From Variovorax gossypii (GTDB lineage: Bacteria > Pseudomonadota > Gammaproteobacteria > Burkholderiales > Burkholderiaceae_C), in the NCBI RefSeq assembly GCF_003965815.1, contig NZ_RXOE01000002.1, forward strand, positions 310,001 through 374,000: 64,000 bases of DNA, given 5' to 3'. The notes beneath the pieces are model-generated. The model ran no database searches, was not told where the DNA came from, and worked only from the letters and a program-made list of their open reading frames with translations. Position numbers and translations under genes: made by a program. This document shows positions 17,958-28,336 of the stretch, piece by piece. How positions within the stretch are numbered: position 1 is the stretch's first letter; every line of letters starts with the position of its first letter.

Positions 17958-19517
17958 ATGCTGACCTTCACTTCCCCCCAACTGGTCGCCGCCTGGCTGA
18001 AGGAGCGCGCGCCGCAGGCCGCGCTGCACGCCGACAGCCGCGCCGTGGGCGCGGGCGACGTCTTCATCGCCTGGCCGGGCGCCGCCACCGACGGCCGCAG
18101 GCACGTGGCCGCCGCGCTGGCGCAGGGTGCCGCCGTCTGCCTGGTGGAGCACGAGGGCGTCGAGCCCTTCGGCTTCGATGGTGACGAGCGCATCGTGAGC
18201 TACCCCGGCCTGAAGGCCGCCACCGGCCCGATCGCCTCGGCCTACTACGACAACCCCTCGGCCCTGCTCGAGCTGCTGGCCGTGACCGGCACCAACGGCA
18301 AGACCTCCACTGCCTGGTGGCTGGCCGAGTCGCTCTCCACGCTGCGCGCGGCGGGCGGCGTTCGCGTGATGAAGCCCGACGGCACCATGCAGCGCGACGC
18401 CCCGTCGCCCTGCGCGGTGATGGGCACGCTGGGCATCGGCGTGCCGCCCGAGCTGACCTACACCGGCCTCACCACGCCCGACCCGGTGATGATGCAGCGC
18501 GAGCTGCGCTCGCTGGTCGAGCGCGGATTCGGCGCCTGCGCCATCGAGGCCTCGTCCATCGGCATCGCCGAGCGCCGCCTCGACGGCGCCCAGATCGCCG
18601 TGGCCGTGTTCACCAATTTCACCCAGGACCACCTGGACTACCACGGCAGCATGGACGCCTACTGGCAGGCCAAGGCCGAGCTGTTCCGCTGGCCCGGCCT
18701 GCGCGCCGCGGTGATCAACATCGACGACACGCACGGCGCCAGCCTGTGCGCGAACCTGATCGACGCCGGCATCGGCGCGCTCGACGTCTGGACCGTCTCG
18801 GCCGGCGGCAAGCCGGCCCGGCTCGTGGCGCGCGACATCGGCTACGACGCGCAGGGCCTGCAGTTCTCGGTGGCCGAGCACGGCACGGCTGCCGTGGAGC
18901 GCCTGTCGACCGGGCTCATCGGCCAGTACAACGTGTCCAACCTGCTGGGCGTGCTCGGCACGCTGCGCGCACTGGGCCTCACGCTGCAGCAGGCCGTGGC
19001 CGCCTGCGCCAACCTCACCAGCGTGCCGGGCCGCATGGACCGCGCGGGCACCGGCGAAGGCGCCCCGCTGGCCGTGGTCGACTACGCCCACACGCCCGAC
19101 GCGCTCGACAAGGCGCTGATCGGCCTGCGCCCGCTGGCCAGGCAGCGCGGCGGCGCGCTGTGGTGCCTGTTCGGCTGCGGCGGCGACCGCGACCCGATCA
19201 AGCGTCCGATGATGGCTGCCGTCGCCGAACGCCAGGCCGACCGCGTGATCGTCACCAGCGACAACCCGCGCAGCGAAAAGCCCGATGCGATCATCAGCCA
19301 GGTGCTGCGAGGCTTCTCGCGCCCTGATGCGGCGCAGGTGCAGCCTGACCGCGCGGCCGCCATCGCCGACGCTATCGCGCAGGCCGCGCCGCAAGACGTC
19401 GTGCTGATCGCCGGCAAGGGTCACGAGGCCTGGCAGGAAATCGCCGGCCAGCGCATCGAGTTCTCTGACAAGGCCCATGCGCTGCAGGCGCTGGCGAAGC
19501 GAGGAGCAGCGGCATGA
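17958..19517 (+). CDS. murE: UDP-MurNAc-tripeptide synthetase MurE (meso-DAP type)
   Basis: A 519-residue Mur ligase that adds meso-diaminopimelate to UDP-MurNAc-L-Ala-D-Glu. The P-loop is VTGTNGKTSTAW. The carbamylated-Lys region and HLDYHGSMDAY are present. The amino-acid specificity motif DNPR at about 435-438 indicates meso-DAP rather than lysine, consistent with dapF in the same window. The N-terminal UDP-binding domain starts LVAAWLKE. The stop overlaps the murF start by 4 bp. Confidence 0.97.
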   Translation: MLTFTSPQLVAAWLKERAPQAALHADSRAVGAGDVFIAWPGAATDGRRHVAAALAQGAAVCLVEHEGVEPFGFDGDERIVSYPGLKAATGPIASAYYDNPSALLELLAVTGTNGKTSTAWWLAESLSTLRAAGGVRVMKPDGTMQRDAPSPCAVMGTLGIGVPPELTYTGLTTPDPVMMQRELRSLVERGFGACAIEASSIGIAERRLDGAQIAVAVFTNFTQDHLDYHGSMDAYWQAKAELFRWPGLRAAVINIDDTHGASLCANLIDAGIGALDVWTVSAGGKPARLVARDIGYDAQGLQFSVAEHGTAAVERLSTGLIGQYNVSNLLGVLGTLRALGLTLQQAVAACANLTSVPGRMDRAGTGEGAPLAVVDYAHTPDALDKALIGLRPLARQRGGALWCLFGCGGDRDPIKRPMMAAVAERQADRVIVTSDNPRSEKPDAIISQVLRGFSRPDAAQVQPDRAAAIADAIAQAAPQDVVLIAGKGHEAWQEIAGQRIEFSDKAHALQALAKRGAAA

Positions 19518-20959
19518 GCGTTGCCACGACCACGCCCCTCGACATCACCCTGGCCCGGATCCAGCAATGGATTCCGGGTTCCCGTCTGGTGGGCGACGGC
19601 TCCATCGTCATCGCCCGCGTGCACACCGACACGCGCACGCTCGCGCCCGGCGACCTGTTCGTGGCGCTCAAGGGCGAGCGCTTCGACGCCAACGATTTCC
19701 TGGCCGATGCGAAGAAGCAGGGCGCGGTGGCCGCCATTGCGCACCATGGCCTGGAGGCCGCGGGCCTCGCCGGCCTCGAGGTGCCCGACTCGCTGGTCGC
19801 GCTCGGCGCGCTCGGCGCGGGCTGGCGCGCGCAGTTCGATCTGCCGCTGATCGCCGTGACCGGCAGCAACGGCAAGACCACGGTCACGCAGATGATCGCG
19901 GCCGTGCTGTTCGCCTTCCGTGCCGAACGTGCGCTCGCCACGGCCGGCAACTTCAACAACGAGATCGGCGTGCCGCTCACGCTGCTGCGCCTGCGAGCGC
20001 AGCACCAGCGTGCGGTGCTCGAGCTGGGCATGAACCATCCGGGCGAGATCGCGCGGCTGGCGGCCATCTCGCGCCCGACCATCGCGCTGGTCAACAACGC
20101 GCAGCGCGAGCACCAGGAGTTCATGGCCACCGTCGAGGCGGTGGCTGTCGAGAACGCTGCCGTGTTCGCGGTGCTGCCCGAGGACGGCACGGCCGTCTTC
20201 CCGCACGGCGACGAGTTCACCTCGCTGTGGACCGACATGGCGCACGACGGCGGCTCGCGCCGCTGCCTGACCTTCGGCGAGCACGAGGACGCCGACGTCT
20301 CTCTGCTGCGCGCCGAATGGAAGCAGGGCGCCTGGGCCGTAGGCATCCGCACGCCGGTGGGCGACTTCGATGCACGCCTGCACATCGCGGGCCGGCACAA
20401 CGTCGTCAACGCGCTCGCCGCCACGGCGTGCGCGCTCGCGGCGGGCGTGTCGCTGGAGACCATCGGGGCCGGCCTGTCGGCCTTCGAGCCGGTGAAGGGG
20501 CGTTCGCGCGCCAGCGAGATCGCCCTGCCGGGCGGCCATGCGCTCACGCTGGTCGACGACAGCTACAACGCCAACCCCGATTCCGTGATCGCCGCCATCG
20601 ACGTGCTCGCGGCCCTGCCGGGCCCGCGCCTGCTGGTGCTGGGCGACATGGGCGAGGTGGGCGACCGCTCGCCCGAGTTCCACGCCGAGGTCGGCGAGCA
20701 TGCCCGCCTGCGCGGCATCGAGTCCGTCTACGCGCTGGGCGCCGCGACGGCGCACACCGTCGCTGCCTTCGGCGGTTCGGACGGACGCCATTTCGAAGAG
20801 TTCGACGCGCTGCGCGCGGCGGTGCTCGCGCGCCTGCCGCAGGTCGGCAGCGTGCTCGTGAAGGGATCGCGCTTCATGAAGATGGAGCGCGTGGTGCAGG
20901 TCGTCGAGCAGGCACAACAACAACCACAACAACAAGAGGAGGGCGGCCATGACGCATGA
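19514..20959 (+). CDS. murF: UDP-MurNAc-pentapeptide synthetase MurF
   Basis: A 481-residue Mur ligase that joins D-Ala-D-Ala (from Ddl) to the UDP-MurNAc tripeptide. The ATP loop is VTGSNGKTTVTQM, followed by TAGNFNNEIGVPLTLL and the conserved ELGMNHPGEI. The C-terminal ligase domain contains LVDDSYNANPDS. The last residues are a Gln-rich tail from a short CAA-repeat tract near 20917-20937, probably neutral. It starts inside the murE stop codon and lies 15 bp before mraY. Confidence 0.97.
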   Translation: MSVATTTPLDITLARIQQWIPGSRLVGDGSIVIARVHTDTRTLAPGDLFVALKGERFDANDFLADAKKQGAVAAIAHHGLEAAGLAGLEVPDSLVALGALGAGWRAQFDLPLIAVTGSNGKTTVTQMIAAVLFAFRAERALATAGNFNNEIGVPLTLLRLRAQHQRAVLELGMNHPGEIARLAAISRPTIALVNNAQREHQEFMATVEAVAVENAAVFAVLPEDGTAVFPHGDEFTSLWTDMAHDGGSRRCLTFGEHEDADVSLLRAEWKQGAWAVGIRTPVGDFDARLHIAGRHNVVNALAATACALAAGVSLETIGAGLSAFEPVKGRSRASEIALPGGHALTLVDDSYNANPDSVIAAIDVLAALPGPRLLVLGDMGEVGDRSPEFHAEVGEHARLRGIESVYALGAATAHTVAAFGGSDGRHFEEFDALRAAVLARLPQVGSVLVKGSRFMKMERVVQVVEQAQQQPQQQEEGGHDA

Positions 20960-20974
20960 GCCGCGCGAAACCAC

Positions 20975-22153
20975 ATGCTGCTGACACTGGCCCAATGGCT
21001 GCAGACGCTGTCGCCCGAGTTCGGGTTCCTGCGCATCTTCCAGTACCTCACCTTCCGCGCGTTGATGGCCGCGCTGACGGCGCTCGTGGTCGGCCTGGTG
21101 GCCGGCCCCTACGTGATCCGGCGCCTCACGGCGCTCAAGATCGGCCAGCCGGTGCGCGGCTACGGCATGGAGACGCACCTCACCAAGAGCGGCACGCCCA
21201 CCATGGGCGGCGTGCTGGTGCTGTTCGCCATCGCCTTCGCCACGCTGCTGTGGTTCGACATCTCCAACAGGTTCGTGTGGATCGTGCTGTGGGTCACCAT
21301 GGGCTTCGGCGCCATCGGCTGGGTGGACGACTGGCGCAAGGTGGTGCGCAAGGACCCGGAGGGCATGCGCTCGCGCGAGAAGTATTTCTGGCAGTCGGTG
21401 GTGGGCCTGATCGCGGCCTTCTACCTGCTCTTCAGCATCTCGGAAAGCTCCAACTGGCGCGTGGTGCAGCTGTTCTTCGCGTGGGTGCAGTCGGGCTTCG
21501 ACCTCGACTTCCCGCCCAAGATCAACCTGCTGGTGCCCTTCTTCAAGGAAGTGAGCTATCCGCTGGGCGGCATCGGCTTCGTGATCCTCACGTATCTCGT
21601 GATCGTGGGCGCGAGCAATGCCGTGAACCTGACCGACGGCCTCGACGGGCTGGCGATCATGCCGGTGGTGATGGTGGGCTCGGCGCTGGGCGTGTTCGCC
21701 TATGTCACGGGCAGCGCGGTGTATTCCAAGTACCTGCTGTTTCCCAACATCCCGGGCTCGGGCGAACTGCTGGTTTTCTGCTCGGCCATGGCCGGCGCGG
21801 GGCTCGCGTTCCTGTGGTTCAACACGCATCCGGCGCAGGTGTTCATGGGTGACGTGGGCGCGCTGGCGCTGGGCGGCGCGCTGGGCACCATCGCGGTCAT
21901 CGTGCGCCAGGAGATCGTGTTCTTCATCATGGGCGGCATCTTCGTGGTCGAGGCGATCTCGGTGATGGCGCAGGTCACCTACTTCAAGTACACGAAGAAG
22001 CGCTTCGGCGAAGGCCGTCGCGTGCTCAAGATGGCGCCGCTGCACCATCACTTCGAGAAGAGCGGCTGGCGCGAGACGCAGGTCGTGGTGCGCTTCTGGA
22101 TCATCACGATGCTGCTGTGCCTCGTGGGCCTTTCGACGCTGAAGCTGCGGTGA
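20975..22153 (+). CDS. mraY: Phospho-MurNAc-pentapeptide translocase MraY
   Basis: A 392-residue polytopic membrane enzyme that transfers phospho-MurNAc-pentapeptide to undecaprenyl phosphate, making lipid I. Conserved motifs include GTPTMGGVL near residue 72, [19 protein letters not shown], and the late loop [15 protein letters not shown] with [12 protein letters not shown]. About ten transmembrane helices are visible. Length is slightly above the E. coli 360 because of a loop between helices (around 140-185). It sits between murF and murD. Confidence 0.97.
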   Translation: MLLTLAQWLQTLSPEFGFLRIFQYLTFRALMAALTALVVGLVAGPYVIRRLTALKIGQPVRGYGMETHLTKSGTPTMGGVLVLFAIAFATLLWFDISNRFVWIVLWVTMGFGAIGWVDDWRKVVRKDPEGMRSREKYFWQSVVGLIAAFYLLFSISESSNWRVVQLFFAWVQSGFDLDFPPKINLLVPFFKEVSYPLGGIGFVILTYLVIVGASNAVNLTDGLDGLAIMPVVMVGSALGVFAYVTGSAVYSKYLLFPNIPGSGELLVFCSAMAGAGLAFLWFNTHPAQVFMGDVGALALGGALGTIAVIVRQEIVFFIMGGIFVVEAISVMAQVTYFKYTKKRFGEGRRVLKMAPLHHHFEKSGWRETQVVVRFWIITMLLCLVGLSTLKLR

Positions 22154-22172
22154 ACGGAAGAAGAGAAGAAGC

Positions 22173-24380
22173 ATGCGTCACCTGAAAGACCTCCCCGTCC
22201 TCATCCTCGGCCTCGGCGCGTCCGGGCTGGCGATGGCGCGCTGGTGCGCGCGGCACGGCGCGGTCGTGACGGTGGCCGACACGCGCGAGGCGCCGGCATT
22301 GCTCTCCAAGCTGCGCGAGGAACTGCCCGGCGTGACTTTCGTAGGTGGACCGTTCTCGGCCGCGCTGGTCGAAGGCACGCCGATCCGCGCCGTGTATCGC
22401 TCGCCGGGCCTGTCGCCCGAGACCATCGCGCCGGTGGCGGACGCGGCGCGTGCCGTCGGGCTGCCGGTCGGCGGCGAGCTGGACCTGTTCGCGCGTGCGC
22501 TGCTGGATCTGCGCACGGTGGAAGTGCCTGTGGTGGAGGTCGAGCCAGAACCCGAGACCGAGCCCGAAACGCAAGCTCCGGCCGAACCCGTGGCCGAAGC
22601 GCCCGTGGAAGCCGTCGAGCCGGAGCCCCAGGCGCAACTGCCGCTGGAAGAGCCTGCGGATGCCGATCAGGCAGCGGCCGAGGCTGAGCCGGCGCAGCAG
22701 CCTGCTGTCCCTGCCGAAGCCGAACCGCCTGTTGCTGAAGTCGTTGCCGAACCCGCCCCAGAGCCGACCGTGCCCGCGCAAGCCGAAGCCATGCCGCGCG
22801 ATCCGTCGATGAGCGTTGCCGTGCCGCAGCCGCCGCAGGCCGAGGAATCGCCCGCGCCTGCCGAAGCCACGGAACCCGTCGCGCAGCCGGCGGCAGAAGC
22901 CGCGCCGGAATCGGCACCGGAAGCCGCCGACGCGACCACGGCCGAAACGCCGGAAGCTCCCGAAGCCACTACTCCCGAGGCTGCGCCGGCAGTGCCCGCT
23001 CCCGCGCCGGCCACCGTTTCCCGCCTGCCCACCACCGGCAAGCCCTACGTCCCGACGGCAGCCAAGGAGGCCGCGGAGTTCGTCGCGCGCATCGCCGAGC
23101 TTTCCGCCACCAACCCGGCCTCGGCCGCGGTCGAGGAAGAGCCCTCGCCGCAACTCGAACTGGCACCGCCCGTCGAGCCCGAGGCACCCAAGGGCTACAC
23201 GCCCGCGGTGCTCGCCATCACCGGCACCAACGGCAAGACGACCGTCACCTCGCTCACCGGCCAGCTGGTCGAGCGCGCGGGCAAGACCGTGGCCGTGGCC
23301 GGCAACATCGGCCCGACGCTTCTCGACACGCTCACGGCGCACATGGATGCCGAGACGCTGCCCGACGTGTGGGTGCTGGAGCTGTCCAGCTTCCAGCTCG
23401 ACGGCGTGCAGGGCTTCGAGCCCACCGCCGCCACGGTGCTCAACCTCACGCAGGACCACCTCGACTGGCACGGCGACATGGCCGCCTACGGCGCGGCCAA
23501 GGCGCGCATCTTCGGCGCGCACGGGCTCATGATCCTCAACCGCGACGATGCCGGCGTGATGGCCATGCTGCCCGCGCCCGTCAGGGTCAAGCTGCAGCGC
23601 CCGCAGATCCGCACGCATGTCACCTTCGGCTCCGCCATGCCGCTGCGCCCGGGTGACTACGGCATCGAGCGCGTCAACGGCATGGCCTGGCTGGTGCGCG
23701 CGCTGGAGGCCGACGAGACGCAGAAGCGCAAGCGCGGCGCCGTGGTCGAGGAAGAAATCTTCCTGCAGCGCCTGATGCCCGCCGATGCGCTGCGCATCCG
23801 CGGCCGTCACAACGCCATGAACGCCCTCGCGGCCCTGGCGCTGGCCAGCGCCGCCGGCTGCCCGCTGAACACCATGCTCTACGGCCTGCGCGAGTACCAG
23901 GGCGAGCCGCACCGCGTGGAGCCCGTCGCCATCATCGACGAGGTCGAGTACTTCGACGACAGCAAGGGCACCAACGTGGGCGCCACCGCCGCCGCCCTTA
24001 CCGGGCTGGGCGAGGAGCGCCGCGTGGTCGTCATCCTTGGCGGCGAAGGCAAGGGGCAGGACTTCGAGCCGCTCGCCGCGCCCGTTCGCCAGTACGCGCG
24101 CGCCGTGGTGCTCATCGGCCGCGACGCGCCGATCATCGAAGCCGCGCTGGCATCGACCGGCGTCTCGCTGCTGCACGCAGCCTCGATGGACGAGGCCGTG
24201 AAGCTCGCGTCCGCGCGCGCCAACCCCGGCGATGCCGTGCTGCTGTCACCGGCCTGTGCGAGCTTCGACATGTTCAAGGACTACGCGCACCGCGCCGAGG
24301 TGTTCCGCGAGGCCGTGCAGGCCTACGAGGACAGCCCGCGCGGCCTGGGCGATTCGACGACGACGGAGGACCCGGTTTGA
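22173..24380 (+). CDS. murD: UDP-MurNAc-L-Ala D-Glu ligase MurD with giant linker insert
   Basis: MurD adds D-glutamate to UDP-MurNAc-L-Ala. This one is 735 residues, against about 440 in E. coli. Residues 1-115 are the normal UDP-binding domain ([33 protein letters not shown]). Residues about 117-343 are an Ala/Pro/Glu/Val-rich low-complexity stretch. The ATP domain then resumes with [11 protein letters not shown] (P-loop Lys355), ELSSFQLD and [12 protein letters not shown], and the C-terminal domain has [12 protein letters not shown] and [11 protein letters not shown]. All catalytic motifs are intact and the frame is unbroken, so this is an insertion at the domain 1/2 junction, not a fusion or error. 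A smaller extra loop lies near 505-525. The stop overlaps the ftsW TTG start. Confidence 0.93.
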   Translation: MRHLKDLPVLILGLGASGLAMARWCARHGAVVTVADTREAPALLSKLREELPGVTFVGGPFSAALVEGTPIRAVYRSPGLSPETIAPVADAARAVGLPVGGELDLFARALLDLRTVEVPVVEVEPEPETEPETQAPAEPVAEAPVEAVEPEPQAQLPLEEPADADQAAAEAEPAQQPAVPAEAEPPVAEVVAEPAPEPTVPAQAEAMPRDPSMSVAVPQPPQAEESPAPAEATEPVAQPAAEAAPESAPEAADATTAETPEAPEATTPEAAPAVPAPAPATVSRLPTTGKPYVPTAAKEAAEFVARIAELSATNPASAAVEEEPSPQLELAPPVEPEAPKGYTPAVLAITGTNGKTTVTSLTGQLVERAGKTVAVAGNIGPTLLDTLTAHMDAETLPDVWVLELSSFQLDGVQGFEPTAATVLNLTQDHLDWHGDMAAYGAAKARIFGAHGLMILNRDDAGVMAMLPAPVRVKLQRPQIRTHVTFGSAMPLRPGDYGIERVNGMAWLVRALEADETQKRKRGAVVEEEIFLQRLMPADALRIRGRHNAMNALAALALASAAGCPLNTMLYGLREYQGEPHRVEPVAIIDEVEYFDDSKGTNVGATAAALTGLGEERRVVVILGGEGKGQDFEPLAAPVRQYARAVVLIGRDAPIIEAALASTGVSLLHAASMDEAVKLASARANPGDAVLLSPACASFDMFKDYAHRAEVFREAVQAYEDSPRGLGDSTTTEDPV

Positions 24381-25675
24381 ACTCTGCCGCCTCAGGCGCC
24401 ACGCCCAACGCATCCACCAGCCGTTTCGGCGGCTGGTTCAGGCGTGCGCGCAGCGGGATCGACTCGCTGCCCGTGCACCTGCCCGTGCGGCTGGGCGGCG
24501 CCGGCATCGCGCAGACGAAAGCCACGCCGATGCGCGTGCTGGGCTTCGACCAGGCGCTGGTCTGGGTCACGGTCGCGCTGCTGACCTGGGGCCTGATCAT
24601 GGTGTATTCGGCCTCCATCGCGCTGCCCGACAACCCGCGCTTCGCGCGCGCCGGCTACAGCGCCTCGTACTTCCTCACGCGGCACGCGGCCTCGGTGGTG
24701 TTCGCGTTCATCGCCGCGCTGCTGACCTTCCAGATCCCGATGAAGACCTGGGAGCGCGCCGCGCCCTGGCTCTTCGTGGCCTCGCTGCTGCTGCTGGTGG
24801 CGGTGCTCATTCCGCACATCGGCATCAACGTGAACGGCGCGCGCCGCTGGCTGCCGATGGGTTTCATGCGCTTCCAGCCCTCGGAGCTGGCCAAGCTCGC
24901 GATGGTGCTCTACGCCGCCAGCTACATGGTGCGCAAGATGGAGATCAAGGAGCGCTTCTTCCGCGCCGTGCTACCGATGGGCGTGGCGGTGGTGGTGGTC
25001 GGCATGCTCGTGATGGCCGAGCCCGACATGGGCGCCTTCATGGTGATCGCCGTGATCGCCATGGGCATCCTGTTCCTGGGCGGCGTGAACGCGCGCATGT
25101 TCTTCCTGATCGCCGCGCTGGTGGTGGTGGCCTTCGGCACCATCGTCGCGAGCAGCCCGTGGCGCCGCGAGCGCATCTTCGCGTACCTCGATCCGTGGAG
25201 CGAGGAGCACGCGCTGGGCAAGGGCTACCAGCTGTCGCACTCGCTGATCGCCATCGGGCGCGGCGAGATCTTCGGCGTGGGCCTGGGCGGCAGCGTCGAG
25301 AAGCTGCACTGGCTGCCCGAGGCGCACACCGACTTCCTGCTGGCCGTGATCGGCGAGGAGTTCGGCCTGGTCGGCGTGCTGCTGATCATCGGCCTGTTCC
25401 TCTGGCTCACGCGCCGCATCATGCACATCGGCCGCCAGGCCATCGCGCTCGACCGCGTGTTCTCTGGCCTCGTGGCCCAGGGCGTGGGCGTGTGGCTGGG
25501 TTTCCAGACCTTCATCAACATGGGGGTGAACCTGGGCGCCCTGCCGACCAAGGGGCTGACCTTGCCGCTGATGAGCTTCGGCGGCTCCGCGATCCTGATG
25601 AACCTCGTGGCGCTGGCGATCGTTCTGCGCATCGACTACGAGAACCGTGTGCTGATGCGGGGAGGCCGCGTATGA
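24377..25675 (+). CDS. ftsW: Septal peptidoglycan glycosyltransferase FtsW
   Basis: A 432-residue SEDS-family polymerase that builds septal glycan with FtsI. About ten transmembrane helices follow a cytoplasmic N-terminal tail of about 55 residues. Characteristic parts are [13 protein letters not shown] in helix 1, [10 protein letters not shown] with [10 protein letters not shown], the EPDMGAF segment with the catalytic Asp region, and [17 protein letters not shown] and [13 protein letters not shown] near the end. The start TTG 24377 overlaps the murD stop. The murG ATG overlaps its stop. Confidence 0.96.
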   Translation: MNSAASGATPNASTSRFGGWFRRARSGIDSLPVHLPVRLGGAGIAQTKATPMRVLGFDQALVWVTVALLTWGLIMVYSASIALPDNPRFARAGYSASYFLTRHAASVVFAFIAALLTFQIPMKTWERAAPWLFVASLLLLVAVLIPHIGINVNGARRWLPMGFMRFQPSELAKLAMVLYAASYMVRKMEIKERFFRAVLPMGVAVVVVGMLVMAEPDMGAFMVIAVIAMGILFLGGVNARMFFLIAALVVVAFGTIVASSPWRRERIFAYLDPWSEEHALGKGYQLSHSLIAIGRGEIFGVGLGGSVEKLHWLPEAHTDFLLAVIGEEFGLVGVLLIIGLFLWLTRRIMHIGRQAIALDRVFSGLVAQGVGVWLGFQTFINMGVNLGALPTKGLTLPLMSFGGSAILMNLVALAIVLRIDYENRVLMRGGRV

Positions 25676-26736
25676 CCGGCCGCACCGCACTCGTGATGGC
25701 CGGCGGCACCGGCGGCCACATCTTCCCCGGACTCGCGGTGGCCGAGGCCCTGCGCGAGCGCGGCTGGAAGGTGCACTGGCTGGGCGCGCCCGGCAGCATG
25801 GAAGAAAAGCTGGTTCCGCCGCGAGGCTTCGCCTTCGAGCCCGTGCAGTTCGGCGGCGTGCGCGGCAAGGGTCCGCTCACGCTGTTCCTGCTGCCGCTGA
25901 AGCTGCTGCGCGCCTTCTGGCAGAGCCTGGGCGTGGTGCGCCGCGTGAAGCCCGACGTGCTGGTGGGCCTGGGCGGCTACATCACCTTCCCGGGCGGAAT
26001 GATGGGCGTGCTGGTCGGCAAGCCGCTGGTGCTGCACGAGCAGAACTCGGTCGCAGGCCTCGCCAACAAGGTGCTGGCGGGCGTGGCCGACCGCGTGTTC
26101 ACCGCCTTCCCCAATGTGCTGAAGAAGGCGCAATGGGTGGGCAACCCGCTGCGCGCGGCCTTCACCTCCAAGGCCGAACCGGCCGAGCGTTTCGCGGGCC
26201 GTACCGGTCCGCTGAAATTGCTGGTGGTGGGCGGCAGCCTCGGCGCGCGCGGCCTCAACACCGTGGTGCCGCAGGCGCTGGCCCGCATCGAGCCGGCCGT
26301 GCGCCCGCAGGTGCTGCACCAGAGCGGCGCCAAGCAGATCGACGAACTGCGCGCCAACTACGAAGCCGCTGGCGTCGAGGGCGAGCTCACGCCCTTCATC
26401 GAAGACACCGCGCAGGCCTATGCGGACGCCGACATGATCGTCGCGCGCGCCGGCGCCAGCACCGTCACTGAAATCGCGGCCGTCGGCGCAGCAGCGCTGT
26501 TCGTGCCTTTCCCCTCGGCGGTCGACGACCACCAGACCACCAACGCACGCTTCCTCGTGGACGCGGGCGGCGGATGGCTGGTGCAACAGGCCGACCTCAC
26601 TCCTGAATTGCTGGCTGACTTGCTACAGAAAACCGGGCGCGATGCGCTGATAGAGAAGGCCGCGAAGGCCAAGACCATGCAGAAGACCGAAGCCGTCGAG
26701 GCGGTCGTCCGCGCCTGCGAGGAGTTAACGAAATGA
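25672..26736 (+). CDS. murG: Lipid II-forming GlcNAc transferase MurG
   Basis: A 354-residue GT28 glycosyltransferase that adds GlcNAc to lipid I on the inner membrane face. Motifs: [17 protein letters not shown] at the N-terminus, [26 protein letters not shown], and the donor-binding [27 protein letters not shown] and [15 protein letters not shown] short stretch near 26605-26655 uses codons that are rare in the neighbours. Translation is coupled to ftsW (ATGA). Downstream comes a dispersed repeat before murC. Confidence 0.97.
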   Translation: MTGRTALVMAGGTGGHIFPGLAVAEALRERGWKVHWLGAPGSMEEKLVPPRGFAFEPVQFGGVRGKGPLTLFLLPLKLLRAFWQSLGVVRRVKPDVLVGLGGYITFPGGMMGVLVGKPLVLHEQNSVAGLANKVLAGVADRVFTAFPNVLKKAQWVGNPLRAAFTSKAEPAERFAGRTGPLKLLVVGGSLGARGLNTVVPQALARIEPAVRPQVLHQSGAKQIDELRANYEAAGVEGELTPFIEDTAQAYADADMIVARAGASTVTEIAAVGAAALFVPFPSAVDDHQTTNARFLVDAGGGWLVQQADLTPELLADLLQKTGRDALIEKAAKAKTMQKTEAVEAVVRACEELTK

Positions 26737-26764
26737 AGCTCCCGTCGATGTTCCATGGACTTTC

Positions 26765-26863
26765 GGGGAATGCCGCGGAACTGGCTTTGCCAGGCCGCAG
26801 GCATTGCCCCCTGCAAGGGGGTTGGCGAAGCGACACGAAGTGCGCGAAGCCTGGGGGTGTGCC
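26765..26863 (+). repeat. Dispersed ~100-bp repeat, copy 1 (murG-murC gap)
   Basis: This stretch shares long near-identical blocks with 37571-37668 and 40494-40592: CCGCGGAAC, GGCCGCAGG, a CCCCC/GGGGG hairpin, GACACGAAGTGCGCG and GCCTGGGGG. Copy 1 is slightly more diverged. It ends 3 bp before the murC ATG, and its GGGGG at 26853-26857 lies at a ribosome-site distance. All three copies have the same orientation. Confidence 0.9.
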
Positions 26864-26866
26864 GGT

Positions 26867-28336
26867 ATGAAGCACGCGATTCGTCACATCCATTTCGTGG
26901 GCATCGGTGGGTCCGGCATGAGCGGCATCGCCGAGGTGCTGCTCAACCTGGGCTACAAGATCACCGGCTCCGACCTGGCCGACAGCGCCACGCTGCGCCG
27001 GCTCGCGGGCCTGGGCATCGGCACCTTCGTGGGCCACGCCGCCGCGCACATCGACGGCGCGGACGCGGTCGTCACCTCCACTGCAGTGCAGTCGGACAAC
27101 CCCGAGGTGCTGGCCGCGCGCGAGAAGCGCATTCCGGTCGTGCCGCGCGCGCTGATGCTGGCCGAGCTGATGCGCCTGAAGCAGGGCATCGCCATCGCAG
27201 GCACGCACGGCAAGACCACCACCACCAGCCTGGTGGCGAGCGTGCTCGCCGCCGCGGGGCTCGACCCGACCTTCGTGATCGGCGGGCGCCTCAACAGCGC
27301 GGGCGCCAACGCGCAGCTCGGCAGCGGCGACTACATCGTGGTGGAGGCCGACGAGTCGGACGCCTCGTTCCTGAACCTGCTGCCGGTGATGGCGGTGGTC
27401 ACGAACATCGACGCCGACCACATGGAAACCTACGGGCACGACTTCGCGAAGCTCAAGAAGGCTTTCGTCGACTTCCTGCACCGCATGCCGTTCTACGGCG
27501 TGGCCATTCTCTGCACCGACGATCCGGCGGTGCGCGAGATCGTGGCCGACGTGACCTGCCCGGTCACCAGCTACGGCTTCGGCGAGGACGCCCAGGTGCG
27601 CGCCATCGACGTGCGCGCCGTCGGCGGCCAGATGCACTTCACCGCGCAGCGCCGCAACGGCGTGACGCTGCCCGACCTGCCCATCGTGCTGAACCTGCCG
27701 GGCGAGCACAACGTGCGCAATGCGCTGTCGGTGATCGCGGTGGCCGTCGAACTCGGCATTTCCGACGAGGCGGTGCAACGCGGCCTGGCTGGCTTCAAGG
27801 GCGTGGGCCGCCGCTTCCAGAGCTACGGCGACGTCGCGGTGCAGGGCGAGGGCGCCACGGGCACCTTCACCGTGATCGACGACTACGGCCATCACCCCGT
27901 GGAGATGGCAGCCACCATCTCGGCCGCGCGCGGTGCGTTCCCGGGGCGCCGGCTGGTGCTGGCCTTCCAGCCGCATCGCTACACCCGCACGCGCGACTGC
28001 TTCGAGGACTTCGTGAAGGTCATCGGCACGGCCGACGCGGTGCTGCTTGGCGAGGTCTATGCCGCCGGTGAGGCGCCCATAGTGGCCGCCGACGGCCGCA
28101 CGCTGGCGCGCGCGCTGCGCGTGGCGGGCAAGGTCGAGCCGGTGTTCGTCGACGACATCGCCGCCATGCCGCGCGCCATTCTCGACAACGCCCGTCCGGG
28201 CGACGTGGTGCTCTCGATGGGTGCGGGCTCCATCGGCGCGGTGCCGGCCAAGGTGGTCGAACTCGGCGCGGCGGCCGGTGCGGCCGCCGCCCCTTCAACA
28301 TCCGAGCGCGCTTCGCGCAAAGGGAGGGCCTCATGA
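26867..28336 (+). CDS. murC: UDP-MurNAc:L-alanine ligase MurC
   Basis: A 489-residue Mur ligase that adds the first amino acid, L-Ala, to UDP-MurNAc. The N-terminus [17 protein letters not shown] binds UDP-MurNAc. ATP binding is [13 protein letters not shown], followed by [10 protein letters not shown] and [11 protein letters not shown]. The C-terminal domain includes [10 protein letters not shown] and [10 protein letters not shown]. There is a short Ala-rich C-terminal tail. Its start directly abuts the dispersed repeat, which seems to supply the only purine-rich ribosome site. The stop overlaps the ddl start (ATGA). Confidence 0.97.
   Translation: MKHAIRHIHFVGIGGSGMSGIAEVLLNLGYKITGSDLADSATLRRLAGLGIGTFVGHAAAHIDGADAVVTSTAVQSDNPEVLAAREKRIPVVPRALMLAELMRLKQGIAIAGTHGKTTTTSLVASVLAAAGLDPTFVIGGRLNSAGANAQLGSGDYIVVEADESDASFLNLLPVMAVVTNIDADHMETYGHDFAKLKKAFVDFLHRMPFYGVAILCTDDPAVREIVADVTCPVTSYGFGEDAQVRAIDVRAVGGQMHFTAQRRNGVTLPDLPIVLNLPGEHNVRNALSVIAVAVELGISDEAVQRGLAGFKGVGRRFQSYGDVAVQGEGATGTFTVIDDYGHHPVEMAATISAARGAFPGRRLVLAFQPHRYTRTRDCFEDFVKVIGTADAVLLGEVYAAGEAPIVAADGRTLARALRVAGKVEPVFVDDIAAMPRAILDNARPGDVVLSMGAGSIGAVPAKVVELGAAAGAAAAPSTSERASRKGRAS

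Noticed and set aside
20910..20940. CAA-repeat tract at the murF 3' end as a phase-variation repeat
   Set aside because: The tract is short and imperfect, encodes a tolerable Gln-rich tail after the catalytic domains, and is not near a promoter.
22521..23202. MurD insert as a frameshift, gene fusion or sequencing error
   Set aside because: The frame is continuous, both flanks are perfect MurD, and the inserted stretch keeps the local codon pattern with third-position GC; it reads as a true low-complexity linker.
26597..27976. Long minus-strand frame across murG-murC
   Set aside because: Antisense to two conserved Mur genes; the part over the repeat gives the same PPG-AHFVS string seen at the other two copies, so it is a repeat artefact.
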